64,000 nucleotides of DNA from Bradyrhizobium sp. CCBAU 53340. Lineage in GTDB: Bacteria; Pseudomonadota; Alphaproteobacteria; Rhizobiales; Xanthobacteraceae. Below are positions 49,696-59,411 of this stretch, in pieces (the stretch's first letter is position 1; each line of letters begins with the position of its first letter). Location of the stretch: NCBI RefSeq assembly GCF_015291645.1, contig NZ_CP030055.1, forward strand, positions 5,518,001 through 5,582,000. The letters are read 5' to 3'. The notes beneath the pieces were generated by a model. It saw only the letters and a list, made by a program, of their open reading frames with translations. It had not been told where the DNA came from and searched no databases. Position numbers and translations under genes: made by a program.

Positions 49696-51134
49696 TGCAG
49701 TACATCACTCTCGACACCGAAACCGATTTCGACGGCTGGCGCAAAGCCGCACGCAGCCTCGTGCTTCATCATGTGCAGCCCACCGACGTCACCTGGGCCG
49801 TGCGGGGCGGCGCTGCCGACTTGTTCGCGCCGCCCGCACCCTCTCCGATCCTCGAAGTGAACGACGGCACGTTCAATGTGTCGGCAAAATTCGTCGATCT
49901 CGCAAAATCAGCAATCCTGCATCGCGATGGCGAGCGGTTTGCGATTCTCTATCGTCTGCTCTGGCGGCTGAAGGACAATCACGATCTCATCGAGGTCGCG
50001 ACGGACCCTGACGTCGCGCAGGTCATTGCGATGGCGCGCGCGGTCCACCGCGACGAGCACAAGATGCACGCCTTCGTGCGCTTTCGCGAGATCGGCAGGG
50101 AGCGCGCGGCGCATTACGTCGCCTGGTTCGAGCCGGAGCATCACATCGTCGAGCTCGCCGCTCCATTCTTCGCCAGGCGCTTTGCCGACATGCCCTGGTC
50201 GATCCTGACACCCGACCTCTGCGCGCATTGGGATGGCCACGCGCTGTCCTTCACTCCGGGCGTCGCCAAGAGCGAGGCACCGGGCGAAGACCGGCTGGAG
50301 GAAACCTGGCGATGCTACTACGCCAGCATTTTCAATCCGGCACGACTGAAGGTGAAGGCGATGCAGACGGAGATGCCGAAAAAATACTGGAGGAACCTGC
50401 CCGAGGCTTCGATCATTAAGCCCTTGATCGAGGACGCCGAGCGCATGACCGGCGCCATGATCGCCAATGCTGCAACCGACCCGCACAAGCCTCAGAAGCG
50501 GCCGGAGGCTCCGATGAAACGCAAGACCACAGCCAATGATCTCGAAGCGCTCCGCGAGGAAGCCGCGCATTGCCGCGCCTGCCATCTCTACAAGGACGCA
50601 ACGCAGACGGTGTTCGGCGAGGGCCCGAAGGATGCCACCATCATGCTGGTCGGCGAACAGCCCGGCGACAAGGAAGATCTCGCCGGCCATCCCTTCGTCG
50701 GCCCGGCCGGGCAGATGCTCGACCGCGCGCTTCAAGAAGCCGGCGTCGACCGCACGAAGGTCTATGTCACCAACGCGGTGAAGCATTTCAAATTCGTGCC
50801 GCGCGGCAAGATCCGCCTGCACCAGAAGCCGACGACGCCGGAGATCAAGGCGTGCCGGCAATGGTACGAGCGGGAAGTTTCGGCAATCCAGCCCGAGCTG
50901 ATCGTCGCGATGGGCGCGACTGCCGCCCAAAGCGTGTTCGGCAAGATCACGCCGATAGGCAAGACCCGCGGCCGGCTCATAGACCTTCCCGACGGACGCA
51001 AGGCTCTAGTGACGGTGCATCCGTCTTACCTGCTGCGACTGCCTGATCCTGAAGCCAAAGTGGTGGAATATCAGCGTTTTGTCGAAGACCTGAAGATCGC
51101 CGCCGCGTTGCAGAAGACCTCGCGCGCGGCCTGA
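49695..51134 (+). CDS. udgX: DUF4130-UdgX fusion, uracil-DNA cross-linking protein
   Basis: A 479-residue fusion. Residues 1-260 form the DUF4130/TIGR03915 domain; residues 280-475 form a UdgX-type uracil-DNA glycosylase. The glycosylase part shows GEQPG (320-324), HPFVGPAGQMLDRAL, KIRLH (372-376) where UdgX of mycobacteria has KRRIH, and VHPSYLLR (441-448). H376 is the residue expected to bond covalently to the abasic site. Iron-sulfur ligands C293, C296 and C387 are visible; at the NAVKH position H364 replaces the cysteine of family-4 enzymes. It is paired with the radical SAM gene and should be SOS-induced. Confidence 0.92.
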   Translation: MQYITLDTETDFDGWRKAARSLVLHHVQPTDVTWAVRGGAADLFAPPAPSPILEVNDGTFNVSAKFVDLAKSAILHRDGERFAILYRLLWRLKDNHDLIEVATDPDVAQVIAMARAVHRDEHKMHAFVRFREIGRERAAHYVAWFEPEHHIVELAAPFFARRFADMPWSILTPDLCAHWDGHALSFTPGVAKSEAPGEDRLEETWRCYYASIFNPARLKVKAMQTEMPKKYWRNLPEASIIKPLIEDAERMTGAMIANAATDPHKPQKRPEAPMKRKTTANDLEALREEAAHCRACHLYKDATQTVFGEGPKDATIMLVGEQPGDKEDLAGHPFVGPAGQMLDRALQEAGVDRTKVYVTNAVKHFKFVPRGKIRLHQKPTTPEIKACRQWYEREVSAIQPELIVAMGATAAQSVFGKITPIGKTRGRLIDLPDGRKALVTVHPSYLLRLPDPEAKVVEYQRFVEDLKIAAALQKTSRAA

Positions 51135-51258
51135 CGCGGCGCTGGATACTTGCAGCAAGCCGCGGAGAACTCGCGCCATTTCAAGTGCCTGCCTGTCATT
51201 TCAACCGCCTGTCACACGCCGCGCGCAAAATCGCGGCCTTGGGACAGGAGAATTTCCA

Positions 51259-52881
51259 ATGAGTGACGTTGTTTTGCCGGGCTCCATCGAGCCCGCTTTG
51301 AGCAAGGGGCCCGACCTCAATCGCGGATTCCATCCGCTTACCGGTGTGATCTATATGGGCGTGATCGCCGCCGCATTGCTGTTCGTCGCCTACAGCATCT
51401 GGGTCGACGTCGATGCGACCGGCACGCAGGTCAAGACCTTTGCTCCCTTCCTCCTGCTCTTCGTCGCGCTTCTGATCGCGCTCGGCTTCGAGTTCGTGAA
51501 CGGCTTCCACGACACCGCCAACGCGGTGGCGACCGTGATCTACACCCGCTCGCTGCCCGCTCATGTCGCCGTGGTGTGGTCCGGCATGTTCAATTTGTTC
51601 GGCGTGCTGCTGTCCTCCGGCGCCGTCGCATTCGGCATCGTCTCGCTGCTGCCGGTCGAGCTGATCCTCCAGGTCGGCTCCAGCGCTGGCTTCGCGATGG
51701 TGTTCGCGCTTTTGATCGCCGCCATCATCTGGAACGTCGGCACCTGGTATTTCGGCCTGCCGGCTTCGAGCTCGCACACGCTGATCGGCTCGATCATGGG
51801 CGTTGGCATCATGAATGCCGTCCTGCATGGCCGCGACGGCACCTCCGGCGTCGACTGGTCCCAGGCCACCAATATCGGCAAGGCGCTGCTACTGTCGCCG
51901 CTGTTCGGTTTCGCGCTCGCCGCCGGCCTGCTTCTGGTCCTGCGCACCGTGCTGCTGCGCGCCACGCCCGCTCTGTTCGGCGAGCCGAAGGGCGATCAGC
52001 CGCCGCCGTGGTGGATCCGCGGCATCCTGATCCTCACCTGCACGCTGGTGAGCTTCTTCCACGGCTCCAATGACGGTCAGAAGGGCATGGGCCTGATCAT
52101 GCTGATCCTGATCGGCACCGTGCCGACCGCCTACGCGCTCAACCGCGCGCTGCCGGAGAGCCAGATCGCGGCGTTCACCCAGAACTCCGAGGCCGCCAGC
52201 AAGATCATCGAAGGCAAGGCCGCCGGCTACAGCGTGATCGGCAATCCGCGCCCCGCCGTGACCAACTATGTCGCGCGGCACGAGGTCAACGGCGGCACGT
52301 TCCCGTCGCTCGCCGTGCTCGTGCGCGACATCGCCAAGCAGGTGACCACCTACGGCTCGCTCTCCAAGGTGCCGGCCGAGCTCGTCGGCAACACCCGCAA
52401 CGACATGTACCTCGTCTCGGAAGCGCTGCGCTTCCTGATGAAGGACAAGGAAGCCGAGCTCAGCGCCGCCGACGTCACCGTGCTCAACGCCTACAAGGGC
52501 TCGCTCGACAGCGCCACGAAGTTCATCCCCGGCTGGGTGAAGATCGCGGTCGCCATCGCGCTCGGGCTCGGCACCATGGTCGGCTGGAAGCGTATCGTCG
52601 TCACGGTCGGCGAGAAGATCGGCAAGACGCACCTGACCTACGCGCAAGGCGCGTGTGCCGAGATCACCGCGGCCGCCACCATCGCCGCCGCCGATGTTTA
52701 CGGCCTGCCTGTCTCGACCACCCACGTGCTGTCGTCAGGCATCGCCGGCACCATGGCCGCCAACGGCTCGGGCCTGCAATGGGCGACGATCCGCAACATC
52801 GCCATGGCCTGGGTGCTGACCCTGCCGGCCGCGATGCTGATCTCGGGCGCGCTCTACTATCTGTTCTCGCACCTGTTCTGA
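51259..52881 (+). CDS. pit: Pit-family inorganic phosphate transporter
   Basis: A 540-residue inner-membrane transporter with ten or more helices. The N-half signature GFEFVNGFHDTANAVATVIYTRSL (about 75-98) and the C-half repeat GACAEITAAATIAAADVYGLPVSTTHVLSSGIAG, together with SFFHGSNDGQKGMGLIML, define the PiT family. A long cytoplasmic insert (about 300-430) separates the halves. It takes up metal-phosphate with protons at low affinity. A GGACAGGAG ribosome site precedes the ATG at 51259. No phoU-like gene is adjacent. A strong terminator follows. Confidence 0.94.
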   Translation: MSDVVLPGSIEPALSKGPDLNRGFHPLTGVIYMGVIAAALLFVAYSIWVDVDATGTQVKTFAPFLLLFVALLIALGFEFVNGFHDTANAVATVIYTRSLPAHVAVVWSGMFNLFGVLLSSGAVAFGIVSLLPVELILQVGSSAGFAMVFALLIAAIIWNVGTWYFGLPASSSHTLIGSIMGVGIMNAVLHGRDGTSGVDWSQATNIGKALLLSPLFGFALAAGLLLVLRTVLLRATPALFGEPKGDQPPPWWIRGILILTCTLVSFFHGSNDGQKGMGLIMLILIGTVPTAYALNRALPESQIAAFTQNSEAASKIIEGKAAGYSVIGNPRPAVTNYVARHEVNGGTFPSLAVLVRDIAKQVTTYGSLSKVPAELVGNTRNDMYLVSEALRFLMKDKEAELSAADVTVLNAYKGSLDSATKFIPGWVKIAVAIALGLGTMVGWKRIVVTVGEKIGKTHLTYAQGACAEITAAATIAAADVYGLPVSTTHVLSSGIAGTMAANGSGLQWATIRNIAMAWVLTLPAAMLISGALYYLFSHLF

Positions 52882-52904
52882 GCCGCGAGACGGCGCACCA
52901 ACAA

Positions 52905-52933
52905 AAAGGGCCCGTGCGGTGCACGGGCCCTTT
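52905..52933. terminator. bidirectional terminator between pit and the M20D gene
   Basis: A perfect 13-bp stem (AAAGGGCCCGTGC / GCACGGGCCCTTT) with a 3-nt loop, flanked by A-run and T-run on either side, lies between convergent genes. It can serve both transcripts. Confidence 0.88.
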
Positions 52934-52958
52934 GCATTTGTAGATCCGCTTCAACGCG

Positions 52959-54131
52959 TCATGACGCCGCGAGCTGTTCCTCGACCAGCTTGACCCAATA
53001 GGATGTGCCGAACACGATCGCCTCGTCGTTGAAATTGTAGGCGGGGTGATGCAGGCCGGCGCTGTCGCCGTTGCCGCAGAAGATGAACGCGCCGGGACGC
53101 GCTTCCAGCATGTAGGCAAAATCCTCGCCACCCATCAGCGGCGACATCTCGAGCACATTGGCCTCGCCCGCCACCTGCTTGGCAATGCGCGTTGCGATTT
53201 CGGTCTCCGCGGCGTGGTTGTTCACGACGGGATAACCGCGCTTGTAGTGCAGATCGATCTTGGCGCCGGTGATCTGGGCGACGCCCGCCACCACTTCGCG
53301 CACGCGCTTCTCGACCAGCTTGCGCACATCAGGCGTCAGCGTGCGGATCGTGCCCCTCAACGTCGCGGTTTGCGGAATGACGTTACGGGCGTTGCCGGCG
53401 TGGAATTCGCAGATCGAGATCACGGCCGATTCCAGCGGGTCGACGCTGCGCGCGACGATCGACTGCAGGGCGGTGATCAGCTGCGCGCCCACGAGAACGG
53501 AATCGACGCATTTGTGCGGACGCGCGGCATGGCCGCCGAGACCCTCGATGATGAAATCAACCTCGTCGGTCGACGCCATGATCGGGCCGGGCCGGATCGC
53601 GAACGAGCCGATCGGAATGCCGGGGCCATTGTGCATGCCGTAGACCTGGTCGATGCCGAAGCGCTCCATCATGCCGTCCTTGACCATCGCCGCGCCGCCG
53701 GCGCCGCCTTCCTCGGCCGGCTGGAAGATCACGACGGCCTCGCCGGCGAAGTTGCGGGTTTCGGCGAGATAGCGGGCAGCACCGAGCAGCATCGCGGTGT
53801 GGCCGTCATGGCCGCAGGCGTGCATCTTGCCCGGAGTCTTCGAGGCATAAGGCAGGTTGGTCTGCTCCTCGACGGGTAGCGCGTCCATGTCGGCGCGCAG
53901 ACCGATCGCCTTCAGCCCCTCGCCGGCCGGCTTGTTGCCCTTGATCACGCCGACCACGCCGGTCTGGCCGATGCCGGTCACGACCTCGTCGCAGCCGAAT
54001 TCGCGCAGACGGTCCGCCACGAATGCTGCAGTGCGGTGAACGTCATATAGCAGCTCCGGATGCTGGTGGATGTCCCGCCGCCAGGCCTGGATATCGGGTT
54101 GAAGGTCGGCGACACGGTTCACGATCGGCAT
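52959..54131 (-). CDS. M20D amidohydrolase (hippurate hydrolase-like)
   Basis: A 390-residue metallo-amidohydrolase. The metal site is HACGHDGHT at 104-112, with PAEEGGAG (138-145) and the C-terminal MGGEDFAYM segment. RRDIHQHPELLYD at the start is typical of the M20D group (hippurate, N-acyl-amino acid or IAA-amino acid hydrolases). No signal peptide is seen. The ATG at 54131 was chosen; an in-frame TTG at 54143 is less likely. Likely substrates are N-acylated amino acids. It stands alone between convergent pit and the divergent GMC gene. Confidence 0.92.
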   Translation of the reverse strand: MPIVNRVADLQPDIQAWRRDIHQHPELLYDVHRTAAFVADRLREFGCDEVVTGIGQTGVVGVIKGNKPAGEGLKAIGLRADMDALPVEEQTNLPYASKTPGKMHACGHDGHTAMLLGAARYLAETRNFAGEAVVIFQPAEEGGAGGAAMVKDGMMERFGIDQVYGMHNGPGIPIGSFAIRPGPIMASTDEVDFIIEGLGGHAARPHKCVDSVLVGAQLITALQSIVARSVDPLESAVISICEFHAGNARNVIPQTATLRGTIRTLTPDVRKLVEKRVREVVAGVAQITGAKIDLHYKRGYPVVNNHAAETEIATRIAKQVAGEANVLEMSPLMGGEDFAYMLEARPGAFIFCGNGDSAGLHHPAYNFNDEAIVFGTSYWVKLVEEQLAAS

Positions 54132-54307
54132 GGAGGGTCTCAAGCTTTGTTGAAAATACAGGAGTGTCTACCATGCAAGCGCCAGTCCACCCAACGGCCT
54201 CTGGCCGGGGTCTAGCCTGCCCGTCCGGCATGGCCGGGCTTGTCCGGGTCGTCTCCGTCTGCCTATTAGGATGGCAGGTTCTAGAGACCATTCGGAGTGG
54301 AAGCAGA

Positions 54308-55927
54308 ATGCCAAGGCGGCTCGAAGGTGAGTTTGACTATATTGTCGTGGGCGCCGGCACGGCCGGCTGCATCGTTGCCAACCGCCTATCGGCCGACCCC
54401 AAGAATCGAGTCCTCGTTCTCGAGGCCGGCGGGGACGACAACTGGATCTGGTTCCATATTCCGGTCGGCTATCTCTTCGCGATCGGCAATCCGCGCTCCG
54501 ACTGGATGTTCAAGACCGAGGCCGAGCCCGGCCTGAACGGCCGGTCGCTCGCCTATCCGCGCGGCAAGGTAATCGGAGGCTGCTCGGCCATCAACGCCAT
54601 GATCTCGATGCGCGGACAGGCCGCCGACTACGATCACTGGCGTCAACTCGGCATGACCGGCTGGGGCTATGATGACGTGCTGCCGCTGTTCAAGCGGCTG
54701 GAAGACCACTTCCTCGGCGCCAGCGAACATCATGGCGCCGGCGGCGGCTGGCGCATCGAGGCGCCACGGCTGTCCTGGGCCGTTCTCGACGCCGTTGGCG
54801 ATGCCGCAGAAGAAATGGGCATCAAGCGCATTCCGGATTTCAACACCGGCGACAACGAAGGCACCAGCTATTTCCACGTCAATCAGAAGCGCGGACGGCG
54901 CTGGTCCTCGGCGCGCGGCTTCCTCAAGCCGGCGCTGAACCGCCCCAATTTGCGGCTCGAGAAGCACGTGCTGGTGGACCGTCTCATCATCGAGCAGGGC
55001 CGCGCCGTCGGCGTTCGCTTTAGCCAGAACGGCGAGGTCATCGAGGCGCGCGCCAAGCGCGAGGTGATCCTCTCGACCGGCGCGATCGGCTCGGTCCAGG
55101 TGCTGCATCGCTCCGGCATCGGTCCTGCCGACTGGCTATCGCCACTCGGCATCGACATCGTCATGGACAAGCCCGGCGTCGGCCGCAACCTGCAGGATCA
55201 TCTGCAGCAGCGTGCGATCTACAAGGTCGAGGGCGTGCGCACGCTGAACGAAACCTATTACAATCTGTTCCGCCGCGGCCTGATGGGGCTCGACTACGCC
55301 TTCCGCCGCCGCGGTCCCCTCACCATGGCGCCCTCGCAGCTCGGCATCTTCACGCGCTCGGATGCGACACGCGCGCGTGCCAACATCCAGTTTCACGTGC
55401 AGCCGCTGTCGCTCGACAAGTTCGGCGATCCCCTGCACCGCTTCCCCGCCGTCACGGTCAGCGCCTGCAATCTCCAGCCGACCTCACGCGGCACCGTGCG
55501 GCTGCACGCGGCAACGCCTGACGAGAAGCCGATCATCGCGCCAAACTACCTGTCGACCGACGACGACCGTCAGGTCGCCGCCGACGCCATCCGAACCACG
55601 CGCCGCCTGATGCAGCAGAAGGCGCTGGCAAAGTACCGCCCCAGCGAATATCTGCCCGGCCCCAGCGTCGGCGACGACGATGCCTCGCTCGCAAAAGCCG
55701 CCGGCGACATCGGCACCACCATCTTTCATCCTGTTGGCACGGCGAAGATGGGCGCAGCGAGCGATCCAATGGCGGTGGTGGACGAACGTCTGCGTTTCTA
55801 TGGCCTATCGGGTCTACGCATCGTCGACGCCTCGATCATGCCGACGATTACTTCTGGCAATACCAACACGCCCACCGCGATGATCGCCGAGAAGGGCGCG
55901 GTGATGATCCTGGAGGATGCGAAGTAG
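54308..55927 (+). CDS. GMC family oxidoreductase (choline dehydrogenase-like)
   Basis: A 539-residue FAD enzyme. The dinucleotide loop is GAGTAG at 15-20 (YIVVGAGTAGCIVANRL), the GMC signature block is GRSLAYPRGKVIGGCSAINAM, and the active-site histidine lies in FHPVGTAKMG with the paired TNTPTAMIAEKG near the end. Members oxidise alcohols such as choline or aliphatic alcohols. The ATG at 54308 follows GGAGTGGAAGC. No partner betaine gene is adjacent. The last 65 bp, including the stop codon, recur at 59973-60037. Confidence 0.93.
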   Translation: MPRRLEGEFDYIVVGAGTAGCIVANRLSADPKNRVLVLEAGGDDNWIWFHIPVGYLFAIGNPRSDWMFKTEAEPGLNGRSLAYPRGKVIGGCSAINAMISMRGQAADYDHWRQLGMTGWGYDDVLPLFKRLEDHFLGASEHHGAGGGWRIEAPRLSWAVLDAVGDAAEEMGIKRIPDFNTGDNEGTSYFHVNQKRGRRWSSARGFLKPALNRPNLRLEKHVLVDRLIIEQGRAVGVRFSQNGEVIEARAKREVILSTGAIGSVQVLHRSGIGPADWLSPLGIDIVMDKPGVGRNLQDHLQQRAIYKVEGVRTLNETYYNLFRRGLMGLDYAFRRRGPLTMAPSQLGIFTRSDATRARANIQFHVQPLSLDKFGDPLHRFPAVTVSACNLQPTSRGTVRLHAATPDEKPIIAPNYLSTDDDRQVAADAIRTTRRLMQQKALAKYRPSEYLPGPSVGDDDASLAKAAGDIGTTIFHPVGTAKMGAASDPMAVVDERLRFYGLSGLRIVDASIMPTITSGNTNTPTAMIAEKGAVMILEDAK

Positions 55928-56020
55928 AGACCACGCGCCGCTATTCGACTTTCCGATCGCCGCGAACCGATCACCTCGATCATTCGTCGGTTACCTGCCT
56001 GAGACAGCCACGCTGAGCCA

Positions 56021-57280
56021 CTACACAGATCTTAGGACGACGGCCGGGTCCAAACGCGCGGCCCGCTCCGCGGGCAGTAGACCGAAGACGGTCCCGGCAA
56101 GACTGGAGCAGCCGATCGCGATCAATGCCATCGCACCGTTGAACTCGATGGGCCAACCCAGCGCCGAAGGGACCACGCGCGCACACGCATAACCAACGAT
56201 CAGTCCTAACAGACCGCCGATCGTGCAGAGGAGCACTGCTTCCAACAGGAACTGTTGACGGATGTCCCGTGGCCGGGCACCGAATGCCAGCCGAATACCG
56301 ATTTCACCGATTCGTTCGGTCACCGACACGAGCATGATGTTCATCACTCCGATGCCGCCAACCAGCAGCGAGATTCCTGCAAGCGTGGACACCAGCAACG
56401 TGAACTGGCGAAAGGCCCGATCGCGGGTCTGGGCGACCTGAATGAGGTTCTGAATCCGGAAATCGTCGACCTTGCGCCCGACGATCTTGTGACGTTGTCT
56501 CAGGACGCGCGCAATCGCGGCTTCTGCCGCAGACATCGACTGGGCGGATTCGGTTTTCACCAATATCGAATGCACGGCGTCGGGATTGGCCTGGCTGCGT
56601 CCAATGGCGAAGATTCTCGCCGACGTCAGCGGAATGAACATGACGTCATCCTGGTCTCGGCCGGTGAAATCCTGCCCCTTCTCGGCGAGCGTCCCGATCA
56701 CGAGATAGGACGAGCGTTCGATGCGAACGAAACGGCCAATCGGGTCCTTGCCTCGGAACAGCTCACGCGCGACGGTACGGCCAATGACGGCTACTTTTGC
56801 GGCCGACGCGACTTGATCGTCGTTGAACAGCTGCCCCTCTGCCAGCCTCCACCCGCGCGCTTCAAAGAAAACCGGCGTGATGCCGGCAACGAGCGTCGAC
56901 CAGTTCAGGTCTCCGGATATCGTCGTCCTCTGCTCGCTGACGAATGGTGCGGCGACAACAACATCGGGCACCTCGCGGGCGACGGCGATTGCATCACCGG
57001 TCGTGAGCGAAAGGATGGTGCCCGCTTGCTGTCGTACGCCCTCCGCGAGTTGCGCGCCAGGTTGCACGAGCAGCAGATTTGATCCGAGCGAGCTGATCTG
57101 CCGCGAAATCTCGGCCCTGGCGCCCTCCGCCACCGCGACCACGATCAGGACCGCGGCGATACCGATGACGATACCGGTAACTGCGAGAACGGAGCGCAAT
57201 ATGTGCACACGCACCGACCGAGACGCCAGATGGATGTAACTGAACATTCGCATTGAGGCCTCATGCCGGTCAAAGCTCAC
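56021..57280 (-). CDS. MacB-type ABC transporter permease
   Basis: A 419-residue permease with one N-terminal helix (VRVHILRSVLAVTGIVIGIAAVLIVVAVAEGA), a large periplasmic MacB-PCD domain and three C-terminal helices (FTLLVSTLAGISLLVGGIGVMNIMLVSVTERIGEIGIRLAFGAR, then GGLLGLIVGYA). The last motif is the FtsX-type signature. With the ATPase and adaptor genes it forms a tripartite exporter that pushes substrates from the periplasm through an outer-membrane channel. The start overlaps the ATPase gene by 11 nt. The region's GC content looks lower than that of flanking genes. Confidence 0.88.
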   Translation of the reverse strand: MSFDRHEASMRMFSYIHLASRSVRVHILRSVLAVTGIVIGIAAVLIVVAVAEGARAEISRQISSLGSNLLLVQPGAQLAEGVRQQAGTILSLTTGDAIAVAREVPDVVVAAPFVSEQRTTISGDLNWSTLVAGITPVFFEARGWRLAEGQLFNDDQVASAAKVAVIGRTVARELFRGKDPIGRFVRIERSSYLVIGTLAEKGQDFTGRDQDDVMFIPLTSARIFAIGRSQANPDAVHSILVKTESAQSMSAAEAAIARVLRQRHKIVGRKVDDFRIQNLIQVAQTRDRAFRQFTLLVSTLAGISLLVGGIGVMNIMLVSVTERIGEIGIRLAFGARPRDIRQQFLLEAVLLCTIGGLLGLIVGYACARVVPSALGWPIEFNGAMALIAIGCSSLAGTVFGLLPAERAARLDPAVVLRSV

Positions 57281-57977
57281 GAAGTGCCATCACGTCTTGT
57301 TCCTGATTGCCGACAATTGTACCGTCCCGCAGCCTGATCGTGCGCCATGCGCACGCCGCAACCTCGGAATCGTGGGTTACGAGCACGATCGTGAGACCTG
57401 CGCGCCGCAGTTCACCAAGAAGCGCGAGAATAGCATCGCGCGTGATCGTATCCAGCGCCCCGGTCGGCTCGTCGGCCAGGAGAAGGTCGGGACCGTTGAC
57501 GATCGCCCGCGCGACGGCTACGCGCTGCTGCTCGCCCCCCGAAAGCTGGGCCGGCACATGGTACATTCGGTCGGCCAGCCCCACCTGCTCGAGCGCAGCG
57601 CGTGCCCGAGCCATCGGATTCCGCAGCGGCTCGCGCCGATAGAACAGCGGCAAGCCGACGTTTTCGAGCGCGCTCAGCCGCGGCAGCAAGTTGAAGCTTT
57701 GAAAGATGAACCCGATGCGCCGGTTTCGCAGCTGGCTCAAGCGTCCCTTCGACTGAACGAAGACATCTTCGTCATCGAGAAGATAGCGCCCGCGCGATGG
57801 ATGATCGAGACAGCCGAGGATCGAAAGCAGGGTCGATTTTCCCGATCCCGATGGGCCCATGATCGCAACGAACTCTCCGCGATCGATCTTCAGGCTTACA
57901 TCCAGCAACGCGTGAACAGTTTGATCACCGCACCGGTGTTGCTTGTGGATATGATCGAGGGTGACGAGCGATCCCAT
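57270..57977 (-). CDS. MacB-type ABC transporter ATP-binding protein
   Basis: A 235-residue ABC ATPase. Walker A is GPSGSGKST, the signature is [14 protein letters not shown], and Walker B with its glutamate is [13 protein letters not shown]; the H-loop is VTHDSEV. This set, with a separate permease, matches the MacB/LolD group. The ATG at 57977 was chosen; a TTG at 57992 is possible. It sits between the adaptor (26-bp gap) and the overlapping permease gene, so all three are one operon. Confidence 0.9.
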   Translation of the reverse strand: MGSLVTLDHIHKQHRCGDQTVHALLDVSLKIDRGEFVAIMGPSGSGKSTLLSILGCLDHPSRGRYLLDDEDVFVQSKGRLSQLRNRRIGFIFQSFNLLPRLSALENVGLPLFYRREPLRNPMARARAALEQVGLADRMYHVPAQLSGGEQQRVAVARAIVNGPDLLLADEPTGALDTITRDAILALLGELRRAGLTIVLVTHDSEVAACAWRTIRLRDGTIVGNQEQDVMALREL

Positions 57978-58003
57978 GCGCCTACCGGCCAACCGGCTCC
58001 AAT

Positions 58004-59218
58004 CTAGGGCTTGCTCCGATAACCGACGGCAACCTGTTCGCCTATTTTGACGTCTGGCGACCGGATCTCGGTAAGCGAGTCCCCGGTTGCCCCCAGCGAC
58101 ACTGTAGCTGGAGCCAACTGACCCGATTTCGAGCGGACCCAGATCACGCCCTGACCGGCGACGGCGTTGTTTCCCCCATCCCGGGTCGGGCGAAAACTCA
58201 GCGCGGCATTGGGGACAACCATCGCGTCCTGATTCTCCTGAACCAGGATGCGGACATCGGCAGTCATTCCCGGAAGCAGCAAATCGTCTGGATTGGGCGC
58301 CGAAATCATCACGGTATAGGTCACCACGTTTTGCACCGTCCGTGCTGCCTTCCGAATCTCGAGCACGCGCCCCTCGAATGCACGACCTGGATAGGAATCG
58401 ACGCCAAAGAAAACACGTTGCCCGGTTCGCACTCCGCCGATATCGGCTTCGCTGACGAATGCATTGACACTCATGTCCGACAGATCACGGGCGATGGTAA
58501 AGAGCGTCGGCGCCTGGAGGCTCGCAGCCACCGTCTGGCCAAGCTCGACGCTGCGCCGAATGACGACCCCGTCGATCGGTGACTTGATGGTGCTTCGTTC
58601 GACGTCAAGTCGAGCACGTTCGAGGGAAGCACGGGCAGCCATGACTCCGGCCGTCCGTATCTGCTCGCGCGCCTTGGCCGCAGACAGTTCGGCTGCGAGC
58701 GATCGAGCCGCCATCTGTGCTCGCTCCGCATCGCGTTGGGAAACACTGCCATTTTTGCTGAGCGACGTCTTGATCTGAAGGTCTCGCAAGGCGTCATCGT
58801 AATGTGCTTGTGCACCCTCGATGCTCGCCTTCGCTTCCTCGTATTGTGCCTGGGCGACCGCGAGTGCGGCCTCCGCTTCCCTGAGCGCGACGTCGAAGGT
58901 GGCGCTGTCAAGCGCCGCAAGCGGTTCGCCGACCCGAACGCGGGAATTGTGGTCGGCCATCAGCTTGGCGACCTGGCCCGACAATTGTGAGCTGACCTCG
59001 ACGGTGTCGACGGCTTCGAGCGTTCCGGCGGCCGTGACGTTCTGAACGACGTTATCGCGCGTGATGCTGGCGTAGCGCAGATTGTCGCGGTCCTCCCCGA
59101 CCGCGGAGAGCGGACTGTTCGGCGCCCACAACGGATACGCAATGGCAATTGCGGCGCCTCCCATTGCTGCGCGCATCAGAAGGCGGCGAGGCAAGCCAGG
59201 TTGGTGGTCCCTGCGCAT
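58004..59218 (-). CDS. MacA-like periplasmic adaptor protein
   Basis: A 404-residue membrane-fusion protein. An N-terminal anchor (LLMRAAMGGAAIAIAYPLWA) precedes the barrel half VEVSSQLSGQVAKLMADHNSRVRVGEPLAAL, a long coiled-coil hairpin (about 95-180, with AQYEEAKASIEGAQAHYDDA), and SPIDGVVIRRSVELGQTV. This is the MacA/HlyD arrangement. It would join the MacB-like ABC proteins to an outer-membrane channel. The ATG at 59218 follows GGCGAG. First gene of the operon. Substrate unknown; MacAB systems export macrolides, peptides or lipids. Confidence 0.88.
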   Translation of the reverse strand: MRRDHQPGLPRRLLMRAAMGGAAIAIAYPLWAPNSPLSAVGEDRDNLRYASITRDNVVQNVTAAGTLEAVDTVEVSSQLSGQVAKLMADHNSRVRVGEPLAALDSATFDVALREAEAALAVAQAQYEEAKASIEGAQAHYDDALRDLQIKTSLSKNGSVSQRDAERAQMAARSLAAELSAAKAREQIRTAGVMAARASLERARLDVERSTIKSPIDGVVIRRSVELGQTVAASLQAPTLFTIARDLSDMSVNAFVSEADIGGVRTGQRVFFGVDSYPGRAFEGRVLEIRKAARTVQNVVTYTVMISAPNPDDLLLPGMTADVRILVQENQDAMVVPNAALSFRPTRDGGNNAVAGQGVIWVRSKSGQLAPATVSLGATGDSLTEIRSPDVKIGEQVAVGYRSKP

Positions 59219-59411
59219 GATGATCTCGCCGCGCAATTTATACGGCGCTCAATGCCAAGACACGCATTACCATTTCCACGGCAGTACCACAGGCGGCGTG
59301 ATCAGACCGAGAGCCTAAGATATGGTCACGCCGCGTCTCGTGCTCCCGCACGGAGCATCGCGTAAGCCTTCTCGCGTGGCGTCACGCTCAGAGAGCATAA
59401 TTGCGCCAAGG

